A model generated the notes under the pieces. The model was not told the origin of the DNA, searched no databases, and saw nothing but the letters and a program-made list of their open reading frames with translations. A DNA stretch of 64,000 nt from Phycisphaerales bacterium (lineage in GTDB: Bacteria; Planctomycetota; Phycisphaerae; Phycisphaerales; SM1A02): NCBI GenBank assembly GCA_030748575.1, contig JASMLR010000004.1, positions 118,101 to 182,100 on the forward strand, written 5' to 3'. Each line of letters starts with the position of its first letter. Position 1 is the first letter of the stretch. Of this stretch, positions 52,821 through 62,081 are shown piece by piece. Both the position numbers and the translations under genes were made by a program.

Positions 52821-53350
52821 ATTCCTTTGTGTTGCAATTGCGTCGATTCGGCGTCCGTCTGACTGCGGATCGGCGCCGGTTCGCCATCCTGTGCACCCTC
52901 ATGGCGGTTGCCTTGCTGTTCTGGACCCGACTGATCGTCATCAAGCGGATCCCGAGAACCGCCCTGGCCGACCCCGAGGTTCTGGTTGCGGACGCTGAAG
53001 AAGCGGGCGCAGATCGAACCGAATCACCTGTGGTCACCGTCGTACTTCCCGATCGACCCAGCAGAGATCCGTTTGCGATCGACGCGGTTGCCTATCCCGA
53101 AGTGGTGCCGCCGCCGACGCCCTCGACGGGCGCCGCCTCCCAGAGCGGGGCCGACCCCCGAACTTCGATCGAGGCCATGCGGCTGGAGGCGTCCATGCCA
53201 CCGTCCATTGCCGTGATTGATGGCGCCACCCGGCGGATTGGTGACCGCGTGTCCGGCTCGGAGGGGCTCGTCTTTGAAGTTCTTGAGATTCGACCAAAGA
53301 CCGTCGTACTCGGCCGCCTGGACGCCCGATACCTGCTCCGAATGGACTGA
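52817..53350 (+). CDS. PilP/GspC-like periplasmic connector protein
   Basis: The 177-residue protein has an N-terminal helix (FAILCTLMAVALLFW), a Pro-rich linker (YPEVVPPPTPSTG) and a small C-terminal beta domain (SIAVIDGATRRIGDRVSGSEGLVFEVLEI), as in the PilP/GspC homology region that contacts the secretin. The family call rests on gene order and this layout more than on strong motif identity. It overlaps pilO by four bases. Confidence 0.6.
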   Translation: MNSFVLQLRRFGVRLTADRRRFAILCTLMAVALLFWTRLIVIKRIPRTALADPEVLVADAEEAGADRTESPVVTVVLPDRPSRDPFAIDAVAYPEVVPPPTPSTGAASQSGADPRTSIEAMRLEASMPPSIAVIDGATRRIGDRVSGSEGLVFEVLEIRPKTVVLGRLDARYLLRMD

Positions 53351-53393
53351 GGACCAGTGACCGATAAGGGGGCGAGCGAAGGCATGGTGTTGA

Positions 53394-55316
53394 ATGGACC
53401 GATATCGATCGTCGATGCGCACTCAGATTCTGGCATTGTTGATGACGTGTGCGGCCGCGGTGGCGGCCCAGGACACGCCTGCAGCTTCCGATAACGATCC
53501 GTCGGGGGCACCTGAACCGGTTGCTGCAGACACCGGGGCTGCCGATGTTGCGGCCACCGACTACGGAACATTCAACCTCAATGCCCGTGATATCGACCTG
53601 ACGCAGATCCTGGAGATGCTCTCAGAGGTCTCCAAGCGGAACATCCTTGCCGGGCGAGACGTCACGGCAACGGTGAGCGTGAATCTGTACGACGTCACGT
53701 TTGACGAAGCACTGAAGGCGGTGCTTGAGGTGGGGGGCTGCGCAGCCATCGAGGAAGGCAACTTCATCTACGTACACCCTCGGGAGCACGTGGAGCAGGT
53801 GCTGGAGGCTCGCCGGAAGAAGTCGAGCCGCGTGTATGAACTGTTCTACCTGTCGGCAAGTGACGGTCAGGAAATCGTGCAGCCCCTGTTGAGCGCGGCC
53901 GGGACGGTTGTTCCCCTCGGGGACTCCACAGACGGCTTCTCAGCGTCGATCGAATCGGCCGGCGCGGATTCCTGGGCGTTCTCGGCCAGGCTGGTCGTGA
54001 CGGACTTCGAGTCCAACCTCGACGACATCAGCGCCATGCTCAAGGAACTTGATGTGGCGCCGACACAGGTGCAGGTCGAGACGGCCATTCTGCTGGCGAC
54101 CGTCAAGGAGCAGAACGCGTTCGGAGTCGACTTCTCGTTTGTCACCAGCCTCAACTTCACCGATCTGATGTCAGGCGGCGGTCTCATCGACCCCGTCAGT
54201 CCGTTGTCCGCCGTGGACAACCTGTACAACGGTCAGACGCCGACGAACAACGCCGTTGCGGGCTCGGGCCACAATGGCGGGTCGCCGGACAACAGCACGT
54301 TCAGTCTCGGCATCATCAAGGATCCGTTTTCGATCTTCCTGAGTGTGCTCGACGATGTGACGGACACGAGCGTGCTGGCCAGGCCCAAAGTGCTCTGCCT
54401 CAATCGGCAGCGGGCGAAGATTCACGTCGGCCGGGACGTCGGATACCTCACCACGACGCAGACCGAGACGTCCACGACGCAGACGCAGGAGTTCATTCCG
54501 ACGGGTATTGAACTGGCATTTCGCCCGTTCATCGCGCCGGACGGGATGATTCGCATGGAGCTCAACCCGAGCCTCTCGGACGCGACGCAGCACCTGGTCA
54601 ACGGTCTGAATGGCCAACCCGTCACCGTGCAGGACAAGACGTCAAACAACATCATCACCAATGTTCGGGTCCGCGACGGAGAGACGATTGTGCTGGGCGG
54701 CTTCTTTCAGGAGAAGAGCACGATCACCCGTAAGCAGGTTCCGATCCTGGGCGACATCCCACTGGCGGGCCCCATGTTTCAGGGGCAGGATGACCATATT
54801 GAGCGCGTTGAGATCATCTTCCTGCTGACGCCACGGATCGTGAAGGACGAACAACTGTACGAATTGGGTCAGGAAAGCCTGGAAGTCATCGACGCGGTGC
54901 GGGTCGGCGTTCGAAGCGGCCTGCTGCCTTGGAGCCGCGATCAGGTCACGGCCAACTACAACAGGGATGCGCTGGTGGCCTACCGCAACGGCGAGATGGA
55001 CCTTGCGCTGTTCTACGCGAACGCGTCACTGCGGCAGAACGCGACCCAGCCCGAAATGCAACGCTTCCGCAATCAGGTGACCGGCGAGCACTCCCAGCAC
55101 TGGGAACGGGACATGTCGCGGCGACTGCTCATGCGGGAGTTGGAGGACGTACCCGCCGGCAGACTCGACGTTGAGCCGGTCGAGGAACGCTTCGACGAGG
55201 ACGCGCCACCCGAGCCGGTCAGCCTTCGAGGTCCTGCCGAAGGCACCAGTGATCTCGTCATCGAGCCTGCGGAGGACCTGGTGGTGATCGCCTTTGGTCG
55301 AGGAGCCGGGCAGTGA
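53394..55316 (+). CDS. Secretin (GspD/PilQ-type outer-membrane channel)
   Basis: The 640-residue protein has a signal peptide (MRTQILALLMTCAAAVAAQD after a short basic lead). An STN/N-domain region follows (NLNARDIDLTQILEMLSEVSKRNILAGRDV, about residues 60-90), then a domain with FDEALKAVLEVGG. The C-terminal secretin core includes VQVETAILLATVKEQNAFGVDFSF, VLARPKVLCLNRQ, IELAFRPFIAPDGMI, ETIVLGGFFQEKS and VPILGDIPLAGPMFQ. It forms the outer-membrane gate. The last 150 residues after the core form a soluble charged extension. ATG 53394 is used; 53415 is an alternative. Confidence 0.93.
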   Translation: MDRYRSSMRTQILALLMTCAAAVAAQDTPAASDNDPSGAPEPVAADTGAADVAATDYGTFNLNARDIDLTQILEMLSEVSKRNILAGRDVTATVSVNLYDVTFDEALKAVLEVGGCAAIEEGNFIYVHPREHVEQVLEARRKKSSRVYELFYLSASDGQEIVQPLLSAAGTVVPLGDSTDGFSASIESAGADSWAFSARLVVTDFESNLDDISAMLKELDVAPTQVQVETAILLATVKEQNAFGVDFSFVTSLNFTDLMSGGGLIDPVSPLSAVDNLYNGQTPTNNAVAGSGHNGGSPDNSTFSLGIIKDPFSIFLSVLDDVTDTSVLARPKVLCLNRQRAKIHVGRDVGYLTTTQTETSTTQTQEFIPTGIELAFRPFIAPDGMIRMELNPSLSDATQHLVNGLNGQPVTVQDKTSNNIITNVRVRDGETIVLGGFFQEKSTITRKQVPILGDIPLAGPMFQGQDDHIERVEIIFLLTPRIVKDEQLYELGQESLEVIDAVRVGVRSGLLPWSRDQVTANYNRDALVAYRNGEMDLALFYANASLRQNATQPEMQRFRNQVTGEHSQHWERDMSRRLLMRELEDVPAGRLDVEPVEERFDEDAPPEPVSLRGPAEGTSDLVIEPAEDLVVIAFGRGAGQ

Positions 55317-56503
55317 AGTCGGCCATCGCAGTTGCGTGTGTGAGCGTAATCATGCTCGCCGGGTGCGGGGGACCGTCGAAGGTTGGCAAGGAAATGCGCA
55401 AGCAGGCGTACTCACGCATGGATGCGGTCAATGCCCGCATGGTGCATGAGCAAGCCAAGAGCGCCTTTGAGACTGGCCAGCTCGAACAGGCCCGCGTGCT
55501 GCTCGCTGAAGCCATCGAGAAGTACCCGGATCAGCCTGCGTGGCACACCCTCATGGGTCGCATTCTGCTTGAGCAGCATCGGCTTGACGAAGCCAAGCGA
55601 GACTTTGAGTACGCGATTGAGCTCGATCCGGAATCATCTGAGAGCGCGTACTACCTCGGCGTGCTCCATGAGCGATGGTCCGACGACGATGATGCCGTGA
55701 CGTACTTCACCATGGCGTGTGACCTCGATCCGACGCGTCCGCAATACGCGCTGGCCTGCGCCGAGGCGTTGGTGGCGTGCGGGCGGCTTGAAGAGGCGCG
55801 ATCACGAGTCCTGGACCGCATGGATCACTTTGAACATCATGCCGGCCTTCAGCATCTGCTGTCGCAGATCGCCATGCTCGACAACGACCCGAAGGCCGCC
55901 GTGCAGCACTGCGAGTCGGCGCGGCTTCTGGAGCCCCAGGATGTCGGGATGGCTCACGATCTGGCTCGCATGAGCTTTGCTGCCGGGGACTGGACGGCGT
56001 GCCTCGACGCGATCGATGACATTCGCCGCGCCCAGTCGGAGCCCTCGCATGCCGATCAGTGGATGGAAGTCCGGGCGCTGATGGCCCTCGGGCGGTCCAC
56101 CCAGGCCAGAACAAAGTTGCGTGAACTGTGCCATGCAGAGCCGGGCGACGGCACTCGGTGGCGTGATCTCGGGCTCCTTGGATGGGACATTGGCGACTGG
56201 TCATCCGTCTCGCTTGCCGCGGCCGGGCTCAAAGGCACCGACGCCTTCGAGTACGAGGCAAAGCTGTTCGAGGGGCTCGCCGACAAGGGGCGTGGGGACC
56301 TTGAGGAAGCGTCCGAGAAACTCGAGTCCCTCGCCGCGGCATACCCGGATCGCCCAGAAGCCTGGGCAGTGCTTGCGGGGATCCGAATGCGCAGGGGCGA
56401 TTTTCAGGGAAGTGAGCAAGCGCGGGCGCTTGCCGTCAAGTGGTCCCCGGATCACGCCGATGCACGGGCCGTGTCAGGGGTGTACGGCACCCACGGTCCC
56501 TGA
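55313..56503 (+). CDS. TPR-repeat lipoprotein (PilF/PilW-like)
   Basis: The 396-residue protein has a lipoprotein signal with lipobox MLAGCGG and then TPR helical hairpins (LLAEAIEKYPDQPAWHTLMGRILL, KRDFEYAIELDPESSESAYYLGVL). Such outer-membrane lipoproteins assist secretin assembly in pilus systems. The start is GTG overlapping the secretin stop codon, which supports a role as the secretin partner or pilotin. The repeats extend over most of the protein. Confidence 0.82.
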   Translation: MKSAIAVACVSVIMLAGCGGPSKVGKEMRKQAYSRMDAVNARMVHEQAKSAFETGQLEQARVLLAEAIEKYPDQPAWHTLMGRILLEQHRLDEAKRDFEYAIELDPESSESAYYLGVLHERWSDDDDAVTYFTMACDLDPTRPQYALACAEALVACGRLEEARSRVLDRMDHFEHHAGLQHLLSQIAMLDNDPKAAVQHCESARLLEPQDVGMAHDLARMSFAAGDWTACLDAIDDIRRAQSEPSHADQWMEVRALMALGRSTQARTKLRELCHAEPGDGTRWRDLGLLGWDIGDWSSVSLAAAGLKGTDAFEYEAKLFEGLADKGRGDLEEASEKLESLAAAYPDRPEAWAVLAGIRMRRGDFQGSEQARALAVKWSPDHADARAVSGVYGTHGP

Positions 56504-56535
56504 CGGACCGCGCCCCTGGCCGACGTGAGGTCGGC

Positions 56536-57969
56536 ATGCAGACCGTGATTCGATCCATATTGGGAGGAGCACTCCTCGGCGTCCTGACGCTCGGGGTCGG
56601 GCTGGCGGCCATGTTCGGTTGGGAACAGGCTGGCTTCGCTCTGGACCCGTGGGTTGCGCTCGCGGGCACCGTGGGCGGCGTTTGCCTGATGGGCACGCTG
56701 GCCGGTCTGACGATGGCACGGGCGCTGCGGGGTGTCAAGGCAGAGTTGGCCGACGATAGCACGACGGGCCGCGGTGTCGGCCCACGTTGGATTCGTCCCG
56801 TGCTCGCCGCGATTGCGGAGCATCAGGTCCGTCACCAGCAGGCTCAGGCAGCCTGGCGCACACGCCAGCGTGACCTTGAGATTCGCGCTCATGTCGCGGA
56901 GTCCGGCCGCCTGCAGGCCGAGGCCGTTCTGGAAGTCATGGATGAAGCCGTCCTGGTGTGCAACACGCTTCTCGAAGTCGTTCATGTCAATCATGCAGCG
57001 GCATGTCTGCTGGGCCTTGACGCCAGCACTGCGGTGGGCCGCCCCATCTCCGACGTGGTCGCGGACGCGGGCCTGCGCCGCATTGTCTCGAGCACGCTTG
57101 AGGCGGGGCCGGACACAGACCCTGCTCGCGGGGAATTGACGCTCTCGGCGGGTGCAGCTGCCTGCGAGGTCGTGTCGGCCTGCGCGGCGGACCGGGCTGG
57201 CCGGACAACGGCCGTTGTCACGGTGCTGCACGATCTGACCAGAGAGCAGGAAATCTCCCAGATGAAGAGCGAGTTCGTCTCCAAGGCGAGCCACGAGTTG
57301 CGAACGCCGCTCTCGTCCATGCGGGCGTACGTCGAAATGCTCGTCGACGGCGAAGCCTCCGACGAAGCGGCCCGTCAGGAGTTCTATGGGATCATTCAAT
57401 CGGAAACCGAACGGCTTTCCCGCCTTGTGGACAACATGCTGAACATCAGCCGCATCGAGGCGGGCATCATCGAAGTTGATCGTGTCGCGGTCGATGTCGA
57501 AGAGCTCGTCGACCGGGCGGTTCAGACCATCGAGCCTCAGGCTCGGGCCAAGCAGATTGACGTTCACACCGAGGTTGCGCCTGTGGGCACCGTCGTGCAG
57601 GGCGATGCCGACATGTTGCAGCAGGTCGTCATCAACCTGTTGTCCAACGCCGTGAAGTACACCCCCGAGGGCGGGCGTGTGACCGTCGCGGTGGATTCGG
57701 ACACGCTGACGCGAAGCGTCCACGTCGCTGTGTCGGACACGGGGCTGGGCATCTCCGCTAGAGATGCCGACCACGTGTTTGAGAAGTTCTTCCGGGTTGA
57801 GAATTACAAGCGAGTGGCAAAGGGGACTGGCCTGGGCCTGAACCTGTGCCGACACATCATTGAAACCGTCCATCGCGGCCAGATCGGCCTGGAGTCCACG
57901 CTGGGAATGGGATCCCGCTTCTGGTTCTCCATTCCGATGGGCCGTGTTCCGGCCCGAGCGGCCGCCTGA
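56536..57969 (+). CDS. Sensor histidine kinase with two N-terminal helices and PAS domain
   Basis: The 477-residue protein has two membrane helices (about residues 8-30 and 40-60), a linker, a PAS domain (about 125-235; VMDEAVLVCNTLLEVVHVNHAAACLLG), the HisKA box with H253 (SHELRTPLSS) and a HATPase domain (NLLSNAVKYTPEG, SDTGLGIS, GTGLGLNL). It would phosphorylate the next gene's response regulator. The ATG at 56536 follows GAGG. It lies inside the secretion operon between the TPR lipoprotein and the ATPase. Confidence 0.92.
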   Translation: MQTVIRSILGGALLGVLTLGVGLAAMFGWEQAGFALDPWVALAGTVGGVCLMGTLAGLTMARALRGVKAELADDSTTGRGVGPRWIRPVLAAIAEHQVRHQQAQAAWRTRQRDLEIRAHVAESGRLQAEAVLEVMDEAVLVCNTLLEVVHVNHAAACLLGLDASTAVGRPISDVVADAGLRRIVSSTLEAGPDTDPARGELTLSAGAAACEVVSACAADRAGRTTAVVTVLHDLTREQEISQMKSEFVSKASHELRTPLSSMRAYVEMLVDGEASDEAARQEFYGIIQSETERLSRLVDNMLNISRIEAGIIEVDRVAVDVEELVDRAVQTIEPQARAKQIDVHTEVAPVGTVVQGDADMLQQVVINLLSNAVKYTPEGGRVTVAVDSDTLTRSVHVAVSDTGLGISARDADHVFEKFFRVENYKRVAKGTGLGLNLCRHIIETVHRGQIGLESTLGMGSRFWFSIPMGRVPARAAA

Positions 57970-57980
57970 GGAGCCCTTGC

Positions 57981-58376
57981 ATGTCTCGACGCATTCTCGT
58001 CGTGGATGACGAGTCCCACATTCTCCACGTGCTCTCACTGAAGCTCCGCAACAGCGGGTTCATTGTGGACACGGCCGTGGATGGTGAGGACGCCACGCAT
58101 CAGGTGGCGGCCATGCAGCCCGACCTGATCATCACGGACCTGCAGATGCCCTACGTCAACGGCCTGGAGTTGTGCAAACACCTGTGCAGCGACGCAACGA
58201 CAGCGGACATTCCCGTGATCATTCTGACAGCCCGAGGCTACAGCTTGGGCAATGAGACCGCGGGGCTTGCAAATGTCCGTGACGTGATCAGCAAGCCATT
58301 CAGTCCACGAACGATCCTGGAACGCGTGCATCGCGTGCTGGGGACCAGTGCAGACCTGGCGGAGCGCGCGGCATGA
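57981..58376 (+). CDS. Single-domain response regulator
   Basis: The 131-residue protein is a stand-alone receiver domain with acidic residues D9-D10 (VVDDESHIL), phosphoacceptor D53 (IITDLQMP), the conserved Thr in ILTARG and the late Lys in ISKPF. It has no output domain, so it signals by protein contact, probably to the adjacent HD-GYP protein or to secretion components. It starts eleven bases after the kinase stop codon and overlaps the next gene by ATGA. Confidence 0.93.
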   Translation: MSRRILVVDDESHILHVLSLKLRNSGFIVDTAVDGEDATHQVAAMQPDLIITDLQMPYVNGLELCKHLCSDATTADIPVIILTARGYSLGNETAGLANVRDVISKPFSPRTILERVHRVLGTSADLAERAA

Positions 58377-60007
58377 GCAGCCTGACGGCCACTGCAGTTC
58401 GAACGCACTGCGATGACCTCGAAGCCATGCTTCGAGAGATCGGTCTGGTGTTGATGTCGTGTGACCTCGACGGAACACTGTCTGCACAGCATGCGAAGGG
58501 GCGCCGCGACTGGCTCACGGAACTGGTGCGTACACCCGTCATCATCCGGCGAGCCTTGGCCGAGGCGGCGATTGGCTGGCGGGATCAGATTTCGCCTGCG
58601 CCCGTCGAGTTGGTGCCTGGTCTCTGGTGCGCCCCCGTGCCCGTTCGAGACCGAAGGTCCTGCGTCGGCTGGGTGCTGCTTGGCATTCCCACGCGATCGC
58701 TTCTGGAGAGTGAACACCTCTCCGCCATGTGTCAGGCCATCAGTTTCGACGCGCGGGTGTGCAAGGAGCGGCTTCGCCGACTCGGCGTGCCCGCCGAGGG
58801 CGAGGTGCCGCGGTTGGCCGCCATGTTCTCGCGTCTGTGGGTGGACCGACAGGCCAGAGACGGACGCGAGCAGACCCTCGAGCAGGTCGGCCGCGAACTG
58901 GCAGAGACCTGGGAGGAGATCAACCTCCTGTATTCGATCACCGACAAGATGCGTGTCGAGGCCCGGCCGCACCGATTTGCGGCGCAGGCGTGCCAGGAAC
59001 TCCTGCAGACCCTGCCGTATCGTTGGGTTGCCGCCTACATCGACCGAGAGGGGACGGGGGAAGGCCGCTTGATCGTCTCGGGCGACGCGCCGCGAGATCG
59101 CGCGAGCCTGCGGACCATGCTCTCGTCCATCGCCGCGCGTCGCGACCTGAGCGGACCAGTCATGGCTGGGTCCGTTGCCGGGGATGATCCGGATCTGGAT
59201 GCGCTTGGCACGGCCGGCATTGCCCACCCGATTGGCCGGGACGGCAAGGTGTTCGGCCTGCTCGTTGCGGGTGACAAGCAGGGGCCGGATGTGTCTCCGT
59301 CATCGGTGGACATCAAGCTGCTCGCTGCGGCATCGACCCACATTGCCATCCACATGGAGAACGCAGGCCTCTTCGACGACATGAACTCGATGTTCCTCGG
59401 CATGCTCGAGGCAATCACCTCGTCCATTGACGCGAAGGATCGATACACGTGCGGTCATTCACGCCGCGTCGCGCTGCTCACTCGGCAGTTGGCTGAGGCC
59501 GCCGGCATTGACGGGCCGACCGTGCAGCGCATGCACATCGCGGGTCTCGTTCACGATGTGGGCAAGATCGGTGTTCGTGAGTCGGTGCTCTGCAAGCAAG
59601 GTCGGCTGACCGAGGGCGAGTACGACGAGGTGCGTCGGCACCCGGATATCGGGTGGCACATTCTCAAGGACATTCCGGACTTCGACGACATTCTTGATGG
59701 CGTCCGGCACCACCACGAGCGGTGGGACGGCGGGGGCTATCCCGCTGGCCTCTCGGGCGAGGAGATTCCACTGCCGGCTCGGCTGATCGCCTTGGCCGAT
59801 GCCTTTGATGCCATGTGCTCCAGCCGTACCTACCGGGCTGCCATGGCGAGGGATGAAGTGCTTGACGTCATCGAGAAGGCGGCCGGAACGCAGTTTGATC
59901 CGTCACTGGTTCCGCACTTCCTGACGCTGGACTTCACTGAGTGGGCGCAGCTCATCGAAGATCACCGCGGCCATGAACGGCCGGCGCCGCTGGAGGACGC
60001 AGCATGA
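58373..60007 (+). CDS. HD-GYP domain protein with GAF domain (c-di-GMP phosphodiesterase type)
   Basis: The 544-residue protein has an N-terminal helical region (about residues 1-170), a GAF domain (about 190-330) and an HD-GYP domain (about 345-515). The HD-GYP motif set includes GHSRRVALLT, H394-D395 in HDVGKIG, RRHPDIGWHIL, HHHERWDGGGYP and ALADAFDAM. HD-GYP enzymes hydrolyse cyclic di-GMP or cGAMP and often control pili, secretion and adhesion. It follows the stand-alone receiver gene and precedes the STAS gene, overlapping both. Confidence 0.9.
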   Translation: MSSLTATAVRTHCDDLEAMLREIGLVLMSCDLDGTLSAQHAKGRRDWLTELVRTPVIIRRALAEAAIGWRDQISPAPVELVPGLWCAPVPVRDRRSCVGWVLLGIPTRSLLESEHLSAMCQAISFDARVCKERLRRLGVPAEGEVPRLAAMFSRLWVDRQARDGREQTLEQVGRELAETWEEINLLYSITDKMRVEARPHRFAAQACQELLQTLPYRWVAAYIDREGTGEGRLIVSGDAPRDRASLRTMLSSIAARRDLSGPVMAGSVAGDDPDLDALGTAGIAHPIGRDGKVFGLLVAGDKQGPDVSPSSVDIKLLAAASTHIAIHMENAGLFDDMNSMFLGMLEAITSSIDAKDRYTCGHSRRVALLTRQLAEAAGIDGPTVQRMHIAGLVHDVGKIGVRESVLCKQGRLTEGEYDEVRRHPDIGWHILKDIPDFDDILDGVRHHHERWDGGGYPAGLSGEEIPLPARLIALADAFDAMCSSRTYRAAMARDEVLDVIEKAAGTQFDPSLVPHFLTLDFTEWAQLIEDHRGHERPAPLEDAA

Positions 60008-60351
60008 AGATGAACTGGGAAGACCATCGCAGTGGAACCGTGCTTTCACTTGAAGGGGAACTGCTTGCCGCGGACGTCGATGTCGTCCGGCGTCGGTGTG
60101 AAGAGCGCCTCGAGCCGGGGGCTCGGTTGATTCTCGACCTTCGGCACCTGGACCGCATCGACTCGGCCGGCCTTGAGTCGCTGTTGTGGCTGCACGATTC
60201 CATGCAGCGGCTCGGCGGGCAGGTTCGGGTTGTCCGGGCCGGTGGCCAGACGGCTGCCGCGATGCATGTGACACGGGTCGAACGTCGCCTGGCGATGCAT
60301 GACACGCTTGAGTCCGCTGCCAGGTCGCTTTCACGAGGGCAGGCGGCATGA
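60004..60351 (+). CDS. STAS-domain protein (anti-sigma-antagonist type)
   Basis: The 115-residue protein is a single STAS domain with the conserved phosphorylatable Ser54 in RIDSAGLESLLWL, as in SpoIIAA-type anti-anti-sigma factors. These proteins switch partners when a kinase phosphorylates the serine. No cognate serine kinase is seen in the window. It overlaps the HD-GYP and GspE genes by ATGA. Confidence 0.87.
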   Translation: MKMNWEDHRSGTVLSLEGELLAADVDVVRRRCEERLEPGARLILDLRHLDRIDSAGLESLLWLHDSMQRLGGQVRVVRAGGQTAAAMHVTRVERRLAMHDTLESAARSLSRGQAA

Positions 60352-62081
60352 GCGAGAAGTGGCAGTGCGACATGACGACGGATCTGGTCACGGACGTTCC
60401 ACTCGGACAACTGCTTGTGCAGCGAGGGGTGCTGAGCGAGGCCGATCTGGACCGCGCCCTGACCTGGCAGGCCGATCACGGCCACCAGCATCTTCTGGGT
60501 GAGGTCATTCAGCGGCTTGAACTGGCCACTGAAGAGGAAGTGGTGCGGTCGCTCGCGGAGAGCTATGGCGTTCCATTTGTGAGCAGCGTCGCCAAGACAG
60601 CCGACCCGGCGGTCATCGAACTGCTCAGCCGTGCCTTCATTGAAGAGCATCGCGTGCTGCCGCTCTTTCTGGTGCGCGGCGTCCTGACCGTTGCTGTCAT
60701 CGAGCCGAGCAACCTGTTCCTTGCCGAAGAGATGGCGAGGATCAGTGGCCATGAAGTTCAGGTCGTGGCTGCCACGCGCACCGAGATTGAGAATGCCATC
60801 CGCTCGTGGCTCCCCGCGGCGAATGTCTTCGTCATCGACGACATCTACGAGGACATCGCCGAAGAGGACTTCTCCGTCATTGAACGGGAAGCCACGGAGC
60901 TGGCCGATCTGGAAGAGGTCGCCGGGCACGGCCCTGTCGTCAAACTCGTGAACTACATCATCTTCACTGCCGTGCAGGAAGGTGCATCCGACATTCACAT
61001 CGAGCCCGAGGATCACCGGCTTCGCGTGCGGTATCGCGTGGACGGCCGGTTGTACGAGAAACTCTCGCCTCCGCATCGCATGCACGCTGCAATCGCCAGC
61101 CGCATCAAGATCATGTCCAATCTGGACATCTCCGAGCGTCGAGTTCCGCAGGACGGTGACTTCAACGTGATGATGGAAGGCCGGCCCATCGACCTTCGTG
61201 TCTCGACGATGCCCGGAAAGTACGGCGAGAAAGTCGTGATCCGAATCATTGACAGCCGAAACAGCCGGCTGTCCCTTGATCAACTTGGCTTCGGACCCCA
61301 AACGCTTGAGGCATGGCGTGACATCGTCTCCCATCCGAATGGCGTCGTGCTCGTCACTGGACCGACCGGTTCGGGTAAGTCAACGACGTTGTACTCGGTG
61401 CTCTCCGAAATCAATTCGGATGACAAGAACGTATCGACCATTGAGGATCCGGTGGAAGCCAGGATTCCCGGTGTCAATCAGGCGCAAGTCAACGTCAAGG
61501 CGGGCTTCACGTTCGCTGGTGCGTTGCGGTCGATGCTTCGTCAGGATCCGGACATTCTGATGGTCGGCGAAGTTCGGGACGGCGAGACCGCCGCCATCGT
61601 GACCCAGGCCGCCTTGACCGGCCACCTGGTCTTCTCGACGCTCCATACCAACGACGCGCCCAGTGCCGTGACGCGTCTGGTTAACCTCGGTGTGGAGCCC
61701 TATCTCGTCGCGGCCACGTTGCGCGGGGTGCTTGCGCAGCGGCTCGTCCGGAAGATCTGCCCGCACTGCAAGGCGAAGGCGGAGCCGGACGAGCGTATGG
61801 TCGCGATGATCCGCGCCTCGGGCGGTGACCCTGAGGCCGTGTGGTCCGGATCCGGGTGCGGGCGGTGCCGTGGGACGGGCTACGCGGGCCGCATCGGGGT
61901 GTTCGAATTGCTTGCGCCCGACGCGGACCTGCTCGAAGCAATTGCGTCCGGTGAGAGCCTGCAGGCCCTTCGGACGCGCCTTGCCGAGGGTGGCTTCAGG
62001 ACATTGCGTGAAGATGGTTGGGAGAAGGTTGCAGCCGGGTTGACGACCCCCGAGGAAGTACTGTGCGCAGCGAGTCAGTGA
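60348..62081 (+). CDS. gspE: GspE/PilB-type secretion assembly ATPase
   Basis: The 577-residue cytoplasmic ATPase has an N-terminal GspE_N-type domain (LGQLLVQRGVLSEADLDRAL) and the GspE/PilB core. Walker A is GPTGSGKST with K344; an Asp box follows the IEDPVE segment, and a His box (TGHLVFSTLHTNDA) is present. A tetracysteine zinc motif (CPHC ... CGRC) lies at about residues 475-510. It powers pseudopilus assembly. No separate retraction ATPase (PilT) is found, which favours type II-like secretion. Confidence 0.93.
   Translation: MSEKWQCDMTTDLVTDVPLGQLLVQRGVLSEADLDRALTWQADHGHQHLLGEVIQRLELATEEEVVRSLAESYGVPFVSSVAKTADPAVIELLSRAFIEEHRVLPLFLVRGVLTVAVIEPSNLFLAEEMARISGHEVQVVAATRTEIENAIRSWLPAANVFVIDDIYEDIAEEDFSVIEREATELADLEEVAGHGPVVKLVNYIIFTAVQEGASDIHIEPEDHRLRVRYRVDGRLYEKLSPPHRMHAAIASRIKIMSNLDISERRVPQDGDFNVMMEGRPIDLRVSTMPGKYGEKVVIRIIDSRNSRLSLDQLGFGPQTLEAWRDIVSHPNGVVLVTGPTGSGKSTTLYSVLSEINSDDKNVSTIEDPVEARIPGVNQAQVNVKAGFTFAGALRSMLRQDPDILMVGEVRDGETAAIVTQAALTGHLVFSTLHTNDAPSAVTRLVNLGVEPYLVAATLRGVLAQRLVRKICPHCKAKAEPDERMVAMIRASGGDPEAVWSGSGCGRCRGTGYAGRIGVFELLAPDADLLEAIASGESLQALRTRLAEGGFRTLREDGWEKVAAGLTTPEEVLCAASQ

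Noticed and set aside
56452..58038. 528-codon minus-strand frame opposite the histidine kinase
   Set aside because: The plus-strand kinase has every expected motif in order; the opposite frame has none.
59952..61334. 460-codon minus-strand frame opposite the STAS and GspE genes
   Set aside because: It is antisense to strongly conserved ATPase motifs and has no domain of its own.
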